Below, in pieces: positions 24,150 through 31,680 of a stretch of 33,047 nucleotides of DNA. The DNA is taken from contig JBBRHF010000021.1 of the NCBI GenBank assembly GCA_038223055.1, positions 1 to 33,047 on the forward strand, given 5' to 3'. Position 1 is the first letter of the stretch. Every line of letters begins with the position of its first letter. The position numbers were made by a program, and so were the translations under genes. The stretch is from JBBRHF01 sp038223055. GTDB lineage: Bacteria > Actinomycetota > Actinomycetes > JACCUZ01. A model generated the notes under the pieces. It had not been told where the DNA came from. It did no database searches and saw nothing but the letters and a program-made list of their open reading frames with translations.

Positions 24150-24850
24150 TGCGGCTCAATGACAGAATGGCCCGGAGCGGCAGAGACAGCGGCTTGAGTC
24201 TGGTCGAGGTCCTGGTCGCAATGGCTCTCACGAGCATCGTTCTCGCGACCTCCGCGACCCTGTTTCTGGGCTCACTGAGAACGACGCAGGAAACACAAGG
24301 CAGGCTCGAGGAGATCAACGACGGCCGGGTCGCGATCGCGTCGATGGGAAAAGCACTGCGCACTGCCATCCTGCCCAGCCAGCTCTTCGACACGACATCC
24401 ACCGAAGCGGCGGCGTTCATCGAAGCCACCCCAACTTCCATCCGGTTCTACGCCAACCTCAACAACGCCAACAACGCGGTCGGACCCAGCAAGGTCACCT
24501 ACCTTGTGGTCAACGGTGAGCTCCGCCAGACGGTGCAACGGCCGAACACGTTCGACCCCACGAATCCTGTCTTCGTCTACTGCAACCCAGGCCCGGGATG
24601 TGTCCTACCCGACACGATTCTCGCGCGAGGCGTCGCGGTGACCGGGAATCCCATCTTCGCCTACTACGACGCGCTGGGCGTCAAGATCACGGGCAGTAGC
24701 CTGACGGCCGCCCAGCTCGAGATCGTCGACTCCGTCGACCTGTCGGTCACGGTGGCCAAGAAGGGTGTCGGCGGTAGCGGCAGCACCTTCGTCCTTCGTG
24801 TCGCATTGCCGAATCACGACGCAGTCATGCGTGCTGAGAACGAGGAGTGA
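24149..24850 (+). CDS. Minor prepilin PilW-like
   Basis: A 233-residue prepilin: 15-residue leader, then SG^LSLVEVLVAMALTSIVLATSATLF with Glu at +5 and a long amphipathic helix (LRTTQETQGRLEEINDGRVAIASM). This layout matches PilW/PulJ-type minor pilins. A disulfide loop YCNPGPGC lies at about residue 150. It starts at the ATG that shares a base with the upstream stop (TGATG). The next gene begins 2 nt after it. Confidence 0.85.
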   Translation: MRLNDRMARSGRDSGLSLVEVLVAMALTSIVLATSATLFLGSLRTTQETQGRLEEINDGRVAIASMGKALRTAILPSQLFDTTSTEAAAFIEATPTSIRFYANLNNANNAVGPSKVTYLVVNGELRQTVQRPNTFDPTNPVFVYCNPGPGCVLPDTILARGVAVTGNPIFAYYDALGVKITGSSLTAAQLEIVDSVDLSVTVAKKGVGGSGSTFVLRVALPNHDAVMRAENEE

Positions 24851-24851
24851 C

Positions 24852-26651
24852 ATGAGCAGGTTGCACAAGTGGACCCGGCACCGCTCGGGCGATGACGAGG
24901 GTTTCGCCCTGCTGCTGGTCGTCGCCTGCATGCTCATCGGCAGCATGTTTGCCTTTGCCGCGCTGAGCTATGCGCTGAGCACGCAGCGGTTCTCGCGAAC
25001 GAACCAGAACTGGAACGGCGCGTTGGCGGCTGCCCAGGCCGGAGTCGACGACTACGTCGCATTCCTCAACCGCAACGACAACTATGCCCGCACACCCGTC
25101 GACTGCACGAACATCGCCATCAAGGGCCCCAATACCGGTACCAACGCCTGCGGATACACCTCGGCAACACCGGCGGCATGGAAGAGCATCGATCCCGCAA
25201 ATCTTGGTGCCGGGCAGTTCCACTACGACATCGACCCTTCGAAGCTCGAGAGCGACGGCATCGTGCAAGTGACCTCGACCGGCAGAGTCGGCACGACGAC
25301 TCGCTCTTTGCAGGTCGGCGTCGGACGTGGCGGTTCGACGGACTTCCTCTACTACACCGACCACGAGGACGCCGACCCCAACAATGCGCAGGTATACCCG
25401 AGCGGGATGAACCCCGACTGCGCTCAGTACTGGTGGAACGGCCGCAAGGCGGACTCCTCTGGCGCGAACTGCGTCGAAATCACATTCATCGGAGGGGACG
25501 TGCTCGACGGGCCGGTGCACACCAACGACACGCCGTTGCTCACGAACGACTCCAGCGGGGTAAAGCCCAAGTTCGCCCTGGGTCTCGAGACGAGCGATCC
25601 CAAGTGCAAGGCCGCCATCGCCGGCACGCCCGGCACCTACGCGAACTGCGACCGAAACGGCAAGAGCGCCGACTACGCCAGCAGCTGGCCGATGTGGGCG
25701 GCGACGAAGGACCTGCCGGACAACAGCGACCAGTTCAAGAACTACCCCGGCTGCCAGTACAGCGGCGCCACCAGGATCAAGTTTCAGCCGGACGGCACGA
25801 TGAGGGTCTGGAGCAAGGAGTCCACGACGCCCTTGACGTCGGCCTCTTGCGGGTCGATCGCCAACTTGTCCTCGACCGCCGGCGCAGTCGTGGCTGTCCC
25901 GACCGATCAGGTCATCTACGTCCGAGGAAGCACTGCCGGCACCCATCAGTGCGCATCCGGCGAGATCGGGGACGGACTTCCGCTTGGTACGAACACCACG
26001 CTCAACCAAAAGCGCACGTACACCTACGACCTGAACATGACTCTCGCGACGCAGTTCTGTGGTCAGGGAAACGCCTACGTCGAGGGGGTGCTCAAGGGGC
26101 GGGTGACGCTGGCCACCTCGAACTCCATCACTGCCACCGGCGACCTTGTGCTTGCCAACGGCATAGCGGGAACCGACATGCTGGGCCTGGTCGCGGCGAA
26201 CTCGGTGGAGGTCTTCCACCCGTGGGTGGACACGTGGGACTGCAGCAGCAGCTGCACCAAGAGCTCGAACTGGGACTGGGACGACAACCCGTCCGAGCCG
26301 ACGACGCCGAAGGCGTGGCCCACGCGCTACAACGACGTGGACAACGGCAACGTGCCCTTCCCCGCCGCTGGTATCCAGATCTCCGGTTCGATCCAGACTC
26401 TGCAGCACAGCTTCCTCGTGCAGACCTACTCGAAGGGAAGCGCCCGAGGAAAGCTGTACGTGCGAGGTTCGATTGCCCAGGAATGGCGCGGCATCGTCGG
26501 GACGGGGTCGGGATCGACAATGAAGGGCTACCTGAAGGACTACCGCTACGACAAGCGGCTCCGGTTCGCCTCGCCGCCCTACTTCCCGCAGTGGGCGGAC
26601 GCCAAGTGGTCCGGCAACTACACCGGCGAGGTCTCACCGCAGTACCGATGA
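24852..26651 (+). CDS. Very large PilX-like pilus protein
   Basis: A 599-residue protein. The N-terminus EG^FALLLVVACMLIGSMFAFAALSY is like a PilX N-terminal helix with a Gly cleavage site but without Glu at +5, as is common for PilX. The helix AALAAAQAGVDDYVAFLNR continues the PilX pattern. The next 500 residues are long for the family: a cysteine-rich beta region with pairs such as CTNIAIKGPNTGTNAC, a polar-residue-rich segment, and CSSSCTKSSNWDWDDNPSEP near residue 470. It could combine a pilin-like tip subunit with an adhesin-like domain. GAGGAG lies 4 nt before the ATG. Confidence 0.8.
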   Translation: MSRLHKWTRHRSGDDEGFALLLVVACMLIGSMFAFAALSYALSTQRFSRTNQNWNGALAAAQAGVDDYVAFLNRNDNYARTPVDCTNIAIKGPNTGTNACGYTSATPAAWKSIDPANLGAGQFHYDIDPSKLESDGIVQVTSTGRVGTTTRSLQVGVGRGGSTDFLYYTDHEDADPNNAQVYPSGMNPDCAQYWWNGRKADSSGANCVEITFIGGDVLDGPVHTNDTPLLTNDSSGVKPKFALGLETSDPKCKAAIAGTPGTYANCDRNGKSADYASSWPMWAATKDLPDNSDQFKNYPGCQYSGATRIKFQPDGTMRVWSKESTTPLTSASCGSIANLSSTAGAVVAVPTDQVIYVRGSTAGTHQCASGEIGDGLPLGTNTTLNQKRTYTYDLNMTLATQFCGQGNAYVEGVLKGRVTLATSNSITATGDLVLANGIAGTDMLGLVAANSVEVFHPWVDTWDCSSSCTKSSNWDWDDNPSEPTTPKAWPTRYNDVDNGNVPFPAAGIQISGSIQTLQHSFLVQTYSKGSARGKLYVRGSIAQEWRGIVGTGSGSTMKGYLKDYRYDKRLRFASPPYFPQWADAKWSGNYTGEVSPQYR

Positions 26652-26752
26652 GCCGTGGCGTCGGAGGCGCCAGGCATCATCCTCCAAGCCCTGCGTGTCC
26701 ACTGTCTCTACGATGACCCCGCCCGTTCGGGGCAAGAAGATGGAGCACCGTT

Positions 26753-27535
26753 GTGCTGGGGCTACTGATCGGTGGGTTCGCGTTACTCGGACTGATCGTC
26801 GGCTCGTTCCTCAACGTCGTCATCTGGCGGGTGCCCCGCGGCGAGTCCATCGTCAGCCCGCCGTCGCACTGCCCGTCATGCGGGGCAGCGGTGCGGCGAC
26901 GGGACAACGTCCCGGTGCTGAGCTGGCTGGTCCTACGCGGCAAGTGCCGCGACTGCAAAGCGCCGATCAGTGCGAGATACCCCGCCGTCGAGCTGACGAC
27001 CGCCATCATCTTCGCCGTCCTGGCGTGGCGCATCGGAGCGACGGCCGCGCTGCCGGCGTACCTCTATCTCGGCGCCATCGGCGTCGCCCTCGCCCTCATC
27101 GACATCGACGTCAAGCGCCTCCCCAACGCGATCGTGCTGCCCTCCTACGTCGTGGCGCCGGCACTCCTCGGCGTCGCTGCGGCGGTCGACCAGGACCTCT
27201 CGTCGTACATCAGGGCCTTGCTCGGCATGGTCGCCCTCTACGCCTTCTACTACGTGCTGGCCTTCATCTACCCCGCCGGCATGGGGTTCGGCGACGTCAA
27301 GCTCGCCGGCGTGCTCGGTCTCTACCTGGGCTGGCTGGGCTGGGCGGAGGTCATCACCGGCGGCTTCCTGGGCTTCCTGTTCGGCGGGATCGTCGGTTTC
27401 GCGCTCATGCTGACCCGCAAAGCCGGACGCAAGTCCCAGATCCCGTTCGGCCCGTTCATGCTGGCCGGGGCGCTCGCGGCGATCCTCGCCGGCGGCGCCC
27501 TGGCCGACCTCTACCTCGATCTCTTTCTCGCCTGA
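26753..27535 (+). CDS. pilD: Prepilin peptidase PilD
   Basis: The membrane aspartyl protease that cleaves prepilin leaders after Gly and methylates the new N-terminus. The 260-residue protein has the N-terminal zinc cysteines in HCPSCGAA and CRDCKAP, several transmembrane helices, and the two catalytic Asp in ALIDIDVKRLPN and GMGFGDVKLAG. GTG 26753 has GGAG seven nt upstream. The six-pair spacing of the Cys motifs is normal. It should process all five prepilins of this locus. Confidence 0.96.
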   Translation: MLGLLIGGFALLGLIVGSFLNVVIWRVPRGESIVSPPSHCPSCGAAVRRRDNVPVLSWLVLRGKCRDCKAPISARYPAVELTTAIIFAVLAWRIGATAALPAYLYLGAIGVALALIDIDVKRLPNAIVLPSYVVAPALLGVAAAVDQDLSSYIRALLGMVALYAFYYVLAFIYPAGMGFGDVKLAGVLGLYLGWLGWAEVITGGFLGFLFGGIVGFALMLTRKAGRKSQIPFGPFMLAGALAAILAGGALADLYLDLFLA

Positions 27536-27634
27536 CCGCAGGGCTCAAGGCAACCACCCGTTCGGCCGATCCTCCTTCTGCATGGCCCACCAAGGGCCAC
27601 CACGCGGCGAGAGCCGCGAGTGGAGGGAAGCGTC

Positions 27635-28699
27635 GTGGCAGGTCGATCAGCCATCGGGCTCGACATCGGTACGTCGGGCGTCAGGGCAGCCGAGCTCTCG
27701 TTCGGCAAGGGTGGGGTCACTCTCGAGAAGTTCGGCCAGGTGGCCGTGCCCGAGGGTGCCGTGAAGGACGGTGAGGTGATCGATGCCGACGCCGTCGCCG
27801 CGGCCATCAAGCAACTGTGGTCACACACCAAGTTAGGCTCCAAGAAGGTGATCATCGGGGTCGCCAACCAGAAGGTGATCGTCCGCCAGGTCGACCTCCC
27901 GTGGATGCCCATCGACGAGCTGAAGAAGTCGCTGGCCTTCCAGGTCGCCGACTTCCTGCCCATCCCGGTCGCCGACGCCGTGCTCGACTTCCACCCGCTC
28001 GAGGAGCTGACCGACGACACCGGCGCCCGCCTCATCCGCGGGCTGCTGATCGCCGCGTCCCGCGACATGGTGATGACCAACCTCGCGGCGGTCGAGAAGG
28101 CCGGCCTCACCGCGATCATGGTCGACCTCACGTCCTTCGCCGTGATCCGCTCGCTCACCCACACCGACGACCTCGGCATGGGAGCCCCGGTCGAGGCGCT
28201 CGTGGACGTCGGCGCCCGCGTCACCAACATCGTCGTCCACCAGGGCGGCGTGCCGCGGTTCGTACGCATCCTGCTCATGGGCGGCGAGGACGTCACCGAC
28301 GCCGTCGCCGAGCGCATGGGCGTGCCGCAGGCCGAGGCAGAAGCCATGAAGCAGCAGTACGGCGACGAGGACCCCGGCAGCGACTTCGCCGCCCAGGCCG
28401 TCGCCCGCGTCATCGAGTCAACCGTCGCCGCCTTCACCGACGAGGTCCGCGGCTCCCTCGACTACTACCTCGCCTCCTCCGGCTCCGGCCAGATCGAGAC
28501 TCTCTATCTCACCGGCGGGGGCGCCCGCCTCGGCCGGCTCGCCGAGCGGCTGCAGACCGCCACCCGGGTCCACGTGGTCGCCGGAAACCCGATGGCCACC
28601 CTCGCGATCGGGAAGACCGGCCTCTCACCCGAACAGATCGAGTTCGTCCAGTCCCTCGCGGCCGTCCCGGTCGGGCTCGCCCTCGGAGCGGCATCATGA
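27635..28699 (+). CDS. pilM: Type IV pilus assembly protein PilM
   Basis: A cytoplasmic actin-like ATPase that binds the PilN N-terminus and links the alignment complex to PilB/PilT. The 354-residue protein has the actin-like phosphate motif GLDIGTSGVRAAEL at the start, VDVGARVTNIVVHQGG and LYLTGGGARLG near the end. The start chosen is GTG 27635 because GGAGGG lies seven nt upstream; GTG 27620 is inside that site. Two small perfect hairpins (TGGCCC/GGGCCA and CGCGGC/GCCGCG) precede the gene. The stop overlaps pilN by ATGA. Confidence 0.96.
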   Translation: MAGRSAIGLDIGTSGVRAAELSFGKGGVTLEKFGQVAVPEGAVKDGEVIDADAVAAAIKQLWSHTKLGSKKVIIGVANQKVIVRQVDLPWMPIDELKKSLAFQVADFLPIPVADAVLDFHPLEELTDDTGARLIRGLLIAASRDMVMTNLAAVEKAGLTAIMVDLTSFAVIRSLTHTDDLGMGAPVEALVDVGARVTNIVVHQGGVPRFVRILLMGGEDVTDAVAERMGVPQAEAEAMKQQYGDEDPGSDFAAQAVARVIESTVAAFTDEVRGSLDYYLASSGSGQIETLYLTGGGARLGRLAERLQTATRVHVVAGNPMATLAIGKTGLSPEQIEFVQSLAAVPVGLALGAAS

Positions 28700-29373
28700 G
28701 CACCCAGACCATCACGCAGTTCAGCACGCTCCCGCGCGTCAACCTGCTGCCCCCGGAGATCGCGCAGGGCCGTCGGCTCCGCCAGGTGCAGGGCGGGCTC
28801 GGCGTCGCCGTACTCGCCTCGGTCGGCATCGTCGCGGCCCTGTTCGTGGCGGCGGCCTCGGACGCGTCGTCGGCGCAGGACGAACTCGCCACCTCGAAGG
28901 CCACGCAGACCAGCCTGACCGCGGAGGCCGCGCGCTACGCCAGCGTGCCCGCGGCGCTGGCCAAGATCGACGCCGCCGAGGTGCAGCGCACCCAGGCGAT
29001 GGCGCAGGAGGTGCGCTGGTCGTTCTACCTCAACGACCTCAGCCTCTCGGTGCCGCGCAACGTGTGGCTCACCCAGGTCGCGGTCACGCAGACCGTCGAC
29101 GCGCCGGTCGCTGCGGTCGGCGCCGCGGGGGCCGACCCGGCCGGCATCGCGGCGATCACGTTCGAGGGCAAGGCCTACGGCAACAACGACGTGGCCAACT
29201 GGCTGGAGATGCTGGCCAAGCAGAAGGGGTTCGTCGACCCGACCTTCACCAACTCCGCGGAGGACGACTCGCTCCGCGGCCCGAACGGCAAGAAGGCGGT
29301 CACCTTCAGCTCCACGGTGTCGGTCACCAAGGACGCGCTGTCGCGTCGCTACGAGCAGAAGGCGGGCAACTGA
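28696..29373 (+). CDS. pilN: Type IV pilus assembly protein PilN
   Basis: A 225-residue bitopic membrane protein of the inner-membrane alignment complex. The N-terminal PRVNLLPPEI motif, which docks into PilM, is followed by one transmembrane helix (about 35-58), a coiled-coil region (about 60-110) and a compact periplasm-facing domain. Overlap with pilM and 1-nt spacing to pilO fit a co-regulated operon. Confidence 0.94.
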   Translation: MSTQTITQFSTLPRVNLLPPEIAQGRRLRQVQGGLGVAVLASVGIVAALFVAAASDASSAQDELATSKATQTSLTAEAARYASVPAALAKIDAAEVQRTQAMAQEVRWSFYLNDLSLSVPRNVWLTQVAVTQTVDAPVAAVGAAGADPAGIAAITFEGKAYGNNDVANWLEMLAKQKGFVDPTFTNSAEDDSLRGPNGKKAVTFSSTVSVTKDALSRRYEQKAGN

Positions 29374-29374
29374 G

Positions 29375-30082
29375 ATGACCGAAACACGCAAGTGGTCCGC
29401 GGTCGCGGCCCTGGTCGCGGTCGTGGTCTTCGTCGCCGGATGGCTCGTCCTGATCTCCCCCAAGCGCGGTGAGGCGGCCGACACCCGGGCGCAGACCGCG
29501 ACCCAGGAGCAGGCGAACGCATCGCTGCGCAGCCAGATCCAGCAGCTCAAGGCTCAGTCCGCCGACCTGCCCAAGCAGGAGGCCAAACTCGCCGGCATCC
29601 GGGCGCAGATCCCCACCAACCCCGCCCTGCCCAAGCTGATCCGCGAGCTCACGGCCGCAGCCGATGGCGTCGGCGTTGAGCTCGTGTCGCTCGCCCCCTC
29701 CGCGCCCACGGTGCTGGTGGCGACAACTGCGGGTGCCGCGGCTCCCGTCGTGCCGGGGGCTGCCACCGGCGACCAGCTGATGCAGGTGCCGGTCGTGCTC
29801 GCGCTCAAGGGTGACTATCCGGAGCTCGAACAGTTCCTGAACAAGATCGAGGAGCTGCAGCGAGTGTTCCTGGTCACCGGGTTCACCCTCGGCGGCGCGG
29901 ACGGAGCCGGCGCGGCCGGCACCGCCAGCAAGGTGATCAGCCTCAACCTGACCGGCCGGGTGTTCATGGCCAAGGCCGGCACGGCCGCTGTCACCCCGGT
30001 CGCACCCACTGGCGCCGGCACGGCCACCCCGGCGCCCGGCGCAACGGGCACACCGACACCCACCCCCGCGACAGCGAACTAG
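29375..30082 (+). CDS. pilO: Type IV pilus assembly protein PilO
   Basis: A 235-residue bitopic protein: one N-terminal transmembrane helix (about 12-30), a coiled coil with Gln-rich heptads (about 45-75), a ferredoxin-like domain containing PTNPALPKLIRELTAAADGVGVELV, and a Thr/Pro/Ala-rich tail. These are PilO traits. It pairs with PilN. The ATG follows the pilN stop by 1 nt. Confidence 0.93.
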   Translation: MTETRKWSAVAALVAVVVFVAGWLVLISPKRGEAADTRAQTATQEQANASLRSQIQQLKAQSADLPKQEAKLAGIRAQIPTNPALPKLIRELTAAADGVGVELVSLAPSAPTVLVATTAGAAAPVVPGAATGDQLMQVPVVLALKGDYPELEQFLNKIEELQRVFLVTGFTLGGADGAGAAGTASKVISLNLTGRVFMAKAGTAAVTPVAPTGAGTATPAPGATGTPTPTPATAN

Positions 30083-30097
30083 GAACGGAGACTGACC

Positions 30098-30757
30098 ATG
30101 ACTGACAACACAATCTTCGAACCTGGCCAGATGATGATGGCGGACGAGGACGAGTCGGTGACCGAGCCGGCCGGCTCCCAGGGCCGCAAGGCGCTGATCG
30201 GTGTCGGCGCTGCCGGTGTCGCGCTTCTGCTGGCGTTCGGCGGCTACACGCTGCTGGGTGGCGGTGGGGACGCGGCGGTGGCCCCGACGGTGCCCGCGCG
30301 GGCCGGCTCTCCCGCATCGCCGACGCCGTCGGTCTCCGCGCCGGCCGTCATCCCCGATGCCAAGACCAGCCACGCGTTCCGGGACCCGTTCAAGCCGCTG
30401 CTGTCCGCGAAGGGGGCGGCCGTTGCGACGGGAACCGCCGTGTCGGTCCCGAAGGTGACCGTCCCGAAGACGCCCGCCACCAAGGTCGTGCCGCTGCCCC
30501 CGGTGGGCGGCTCAGCCGGCGCGGCCACCCCGCCGGTGCCCGCGAAGCCGGTCGTGAAGGTCAAGCTCATCTCGGTCGACGCGGGCGACACCACCGGCAA
30601 GGTGGCCGTCAACGGCGTCGCCAGCACGGCGGCGATCGGGGTCCCGTTCGCCGAGAAGTTCAAGGCCCTGCGCTTCTCCGAGGGCAGCTGCGGCACCTTC
30701 CAGTACGGCGACGAGCGCTTCGATCTCTGCGAGGGCCAGACCGCGACGATGCGGTAG
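30098..30757 (+). CDS. PilP-like protein of the pilus alignment complex
   Basis: A 219-residue protein with an acidic N-terminal cytoplasmic part, one transmembrane helix (about 35-52), a Pro/Ala/Val-rich linker, and a C-terminal beta domain. FRDPFKPL before the domain and VKVKLISVDAGDTTGKVAVNG resemble the RDPF motif and homology region of PilP/GspC. Two cysteines near the end (SCGTF and DLCEG) could bond. In diderms PilP joins the alignment complex to the PilQ secretin, which a monoderm does not need. Assignment rests on this short motif and gene position after pilO. GGAG lies about ten nt upstream. Confidence 0.65.
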   Translation: MTDNTIFEPGQMMMADEDESVTEPAGSQGRKALIGVGAAGVALLLAFGGYTLLGGGGDAAVAPTVPARAGSPASPTPSVSAPAVIPDAKTSHAFRDPFKPLLSAKGAAVATGTAVSVPKVTVPKTPATKVVPLPPVGGSAGAATPPVPAKPVVKVKLISVDAGDTTGKVAVNGVASTAAIGVPFAEKFKALRFSEGSCGTFQYGDERFDLCEGQTATMR

Positions 30758-30762
30758 GCAGG

Positions 30763-30817
30763 TTCACTCAGACTCACGAGTTCACTCAGACTCACGAGTT
30801 TCACTCAGACTCACGAG
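30763..30817 (+). repeat. Three-copy 18-bp tandem repeat after the pilus locus
   Basis: ttcactcagactcacgag occurs at 30763-30780, 30781-30798 and 30800-30817; the third copy is displaced by one extra t. It is non-coding, directly after the PilP-like gene. Confidence 0.9.
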
Positions 30818-31127
30818 CGGGTCGTCCGGCCACCGGGCGGCCCGTTGGTGTTGTTCGGACGTCAGCGCCCCCCACCATCTCGTTGCCAGACCCAGCCGTC
30901 CGAGCTCGGGACACGTCTGGCCTCCCAAGGTCGCGCCATCAGCGAGACTCGTCAGAATGGTCTGCTGCGGCGGCTCGGGTACGGGGCCAAAGCCGATCAG
31001 GCTGACGGGTGGCAGGCCAATTGGCAAGCATGCGCGTTGCCTCACGAGGGATGCCCGGCCAGGATCTGTATACCAACTCACAGAAGGGGGTTCCGGCGCA
31101 CGAAACCCGCCGCGGAGGGCAGCTTCG
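30818..31127. other. Gap of about 300 bp: no supported gene
   Basis: Between the repeat and the nucleotidyltransferase gene I find no gene with a ribosome binding site and recognisable sequence. Open frames on both strands here give low-complexity translations. The upstream part of a helix-turn-helix gene may once have occupied the right end (see the nucleotidyltransferase entry). Confidence 0.4.
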
Positions 31128-31565
31128 GTGTGTTCCTTGATCTCGCCCTCGTGGAGCCTGCTCGCCGATCTCGCCGAGGCCGGCGTCGTGCGCCGGGAGC
31201 GCCACCCGCCGATTCACCTCTACGCCCTGAACGACCTGCACGTCGCCCACGGCGCCGTCCTCGAGCTGGCGGGCCTTCGTGACGAGCTGCGCCGGGTCCG
31301 TGCCTACCTCGAGGCCTGGGATTCCGACGCGCCGGCGGCGACGTGGCTGTTCGGGTCGGCGGCCAGGGGGGAGGGCTCCGTGCGCAGCGATGTTGACGTG
31401 CTGGTGCTACGCCCGGAAACCCTCGATGAGGACAATCCCGTGTGGGTTGCGCCGGTCGCCGACCTCTCGAGTTTCATCTCGCTGCTGTCCGGCAACAGCT
31501 GCGAGATCCTGGAACTGCCTGAGGAGGAGCTCGGGCACCTGGTGTTGACCGACACCACCTGGTGA
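31128..31565 (+). CDS. Nucleotidyltransferase with remnant winged-helix, probably damaged
   Basis: A 145-residue frame from GTG 31128, with GGAGGG eight nt upstream. The C-terminal half is a MNT-type nucleotidyltransferase: LFGSAARGEGSVRSDVDVLVL has the GS and DxD metal-binding motif. The front half looks like the end of a winged helix (LLADLAEAGVVRRERHPPIHLYALN). In related actinobacterial proteins this domain is preceded by about 35 more residues that are missing here. The frame stops at TGA 31563, but the plus-one frame continues with matching character (31562-31672, MTRGERLVEDLREDAVWLGG), so a frameshift near the end is likely. MNT proteins often act as antitoxins or in DNA modification; the role here is unknown. 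Confidence 0.6.
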   Translation: MCSLISPSWSLLADLAEAGVVRRERHPPIHLYALNDLHVAHGAVLELAGLRDELRRVRAYLEAWDSDAPAATWLFGSAARGEGSVRSDVDVLVLRPETLDEDNPVWVAPVADLSSFISLLSGNSCEILELPEEELGHLVLTDTTW

Positions 31566-31672
31566 CTCGCGGCGAGCGGCTGGTCGAGGATCTGCGCGAG
31601 GATGCGGTGTGGCTGGGCGGTGAGCGGCCGGAGGTGCTCCTGCGCGGCCCGGCGATGCGCTCAGTGCAGTGA
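31562..31672 (+). pseudogene. Out-of-frame continuation of the nucleotidyltransferase C-terminus, or a 36-codon overlapping gene
   Basis: GTG 31562 overlaps the stop of the preceding frame (GTGA). The product ERLVEDLREDAVWLGGERPEVLL resembles the usual C-terminal helix of this protein type. I read it as the displaced end of the same gene more than as a new one. A 12-bp palindrome CTGACATGTCAG (31673-31684) follows. Confidence 0.35.
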
Positions 31673-31680
31673 CTGACATG

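Noticed and set aside
26652..26752. Terminator before pilD
   Set aside because: Only a 5-bp CCCCG/CGGGG stem without T-run; too weak to call.
27536..27634. Second c-di-GMP riboswitch before pilM
   Set aside because: Two small hairpins are present but the CGCAAAGCC signature is absent.
30782..31250. Minus-strand genes opposite the repeat and the nucleotidyltransferase front
   Set aside because: Translations are made from the repeat and low-complexity sequence, with no ribosome binding site or family match.
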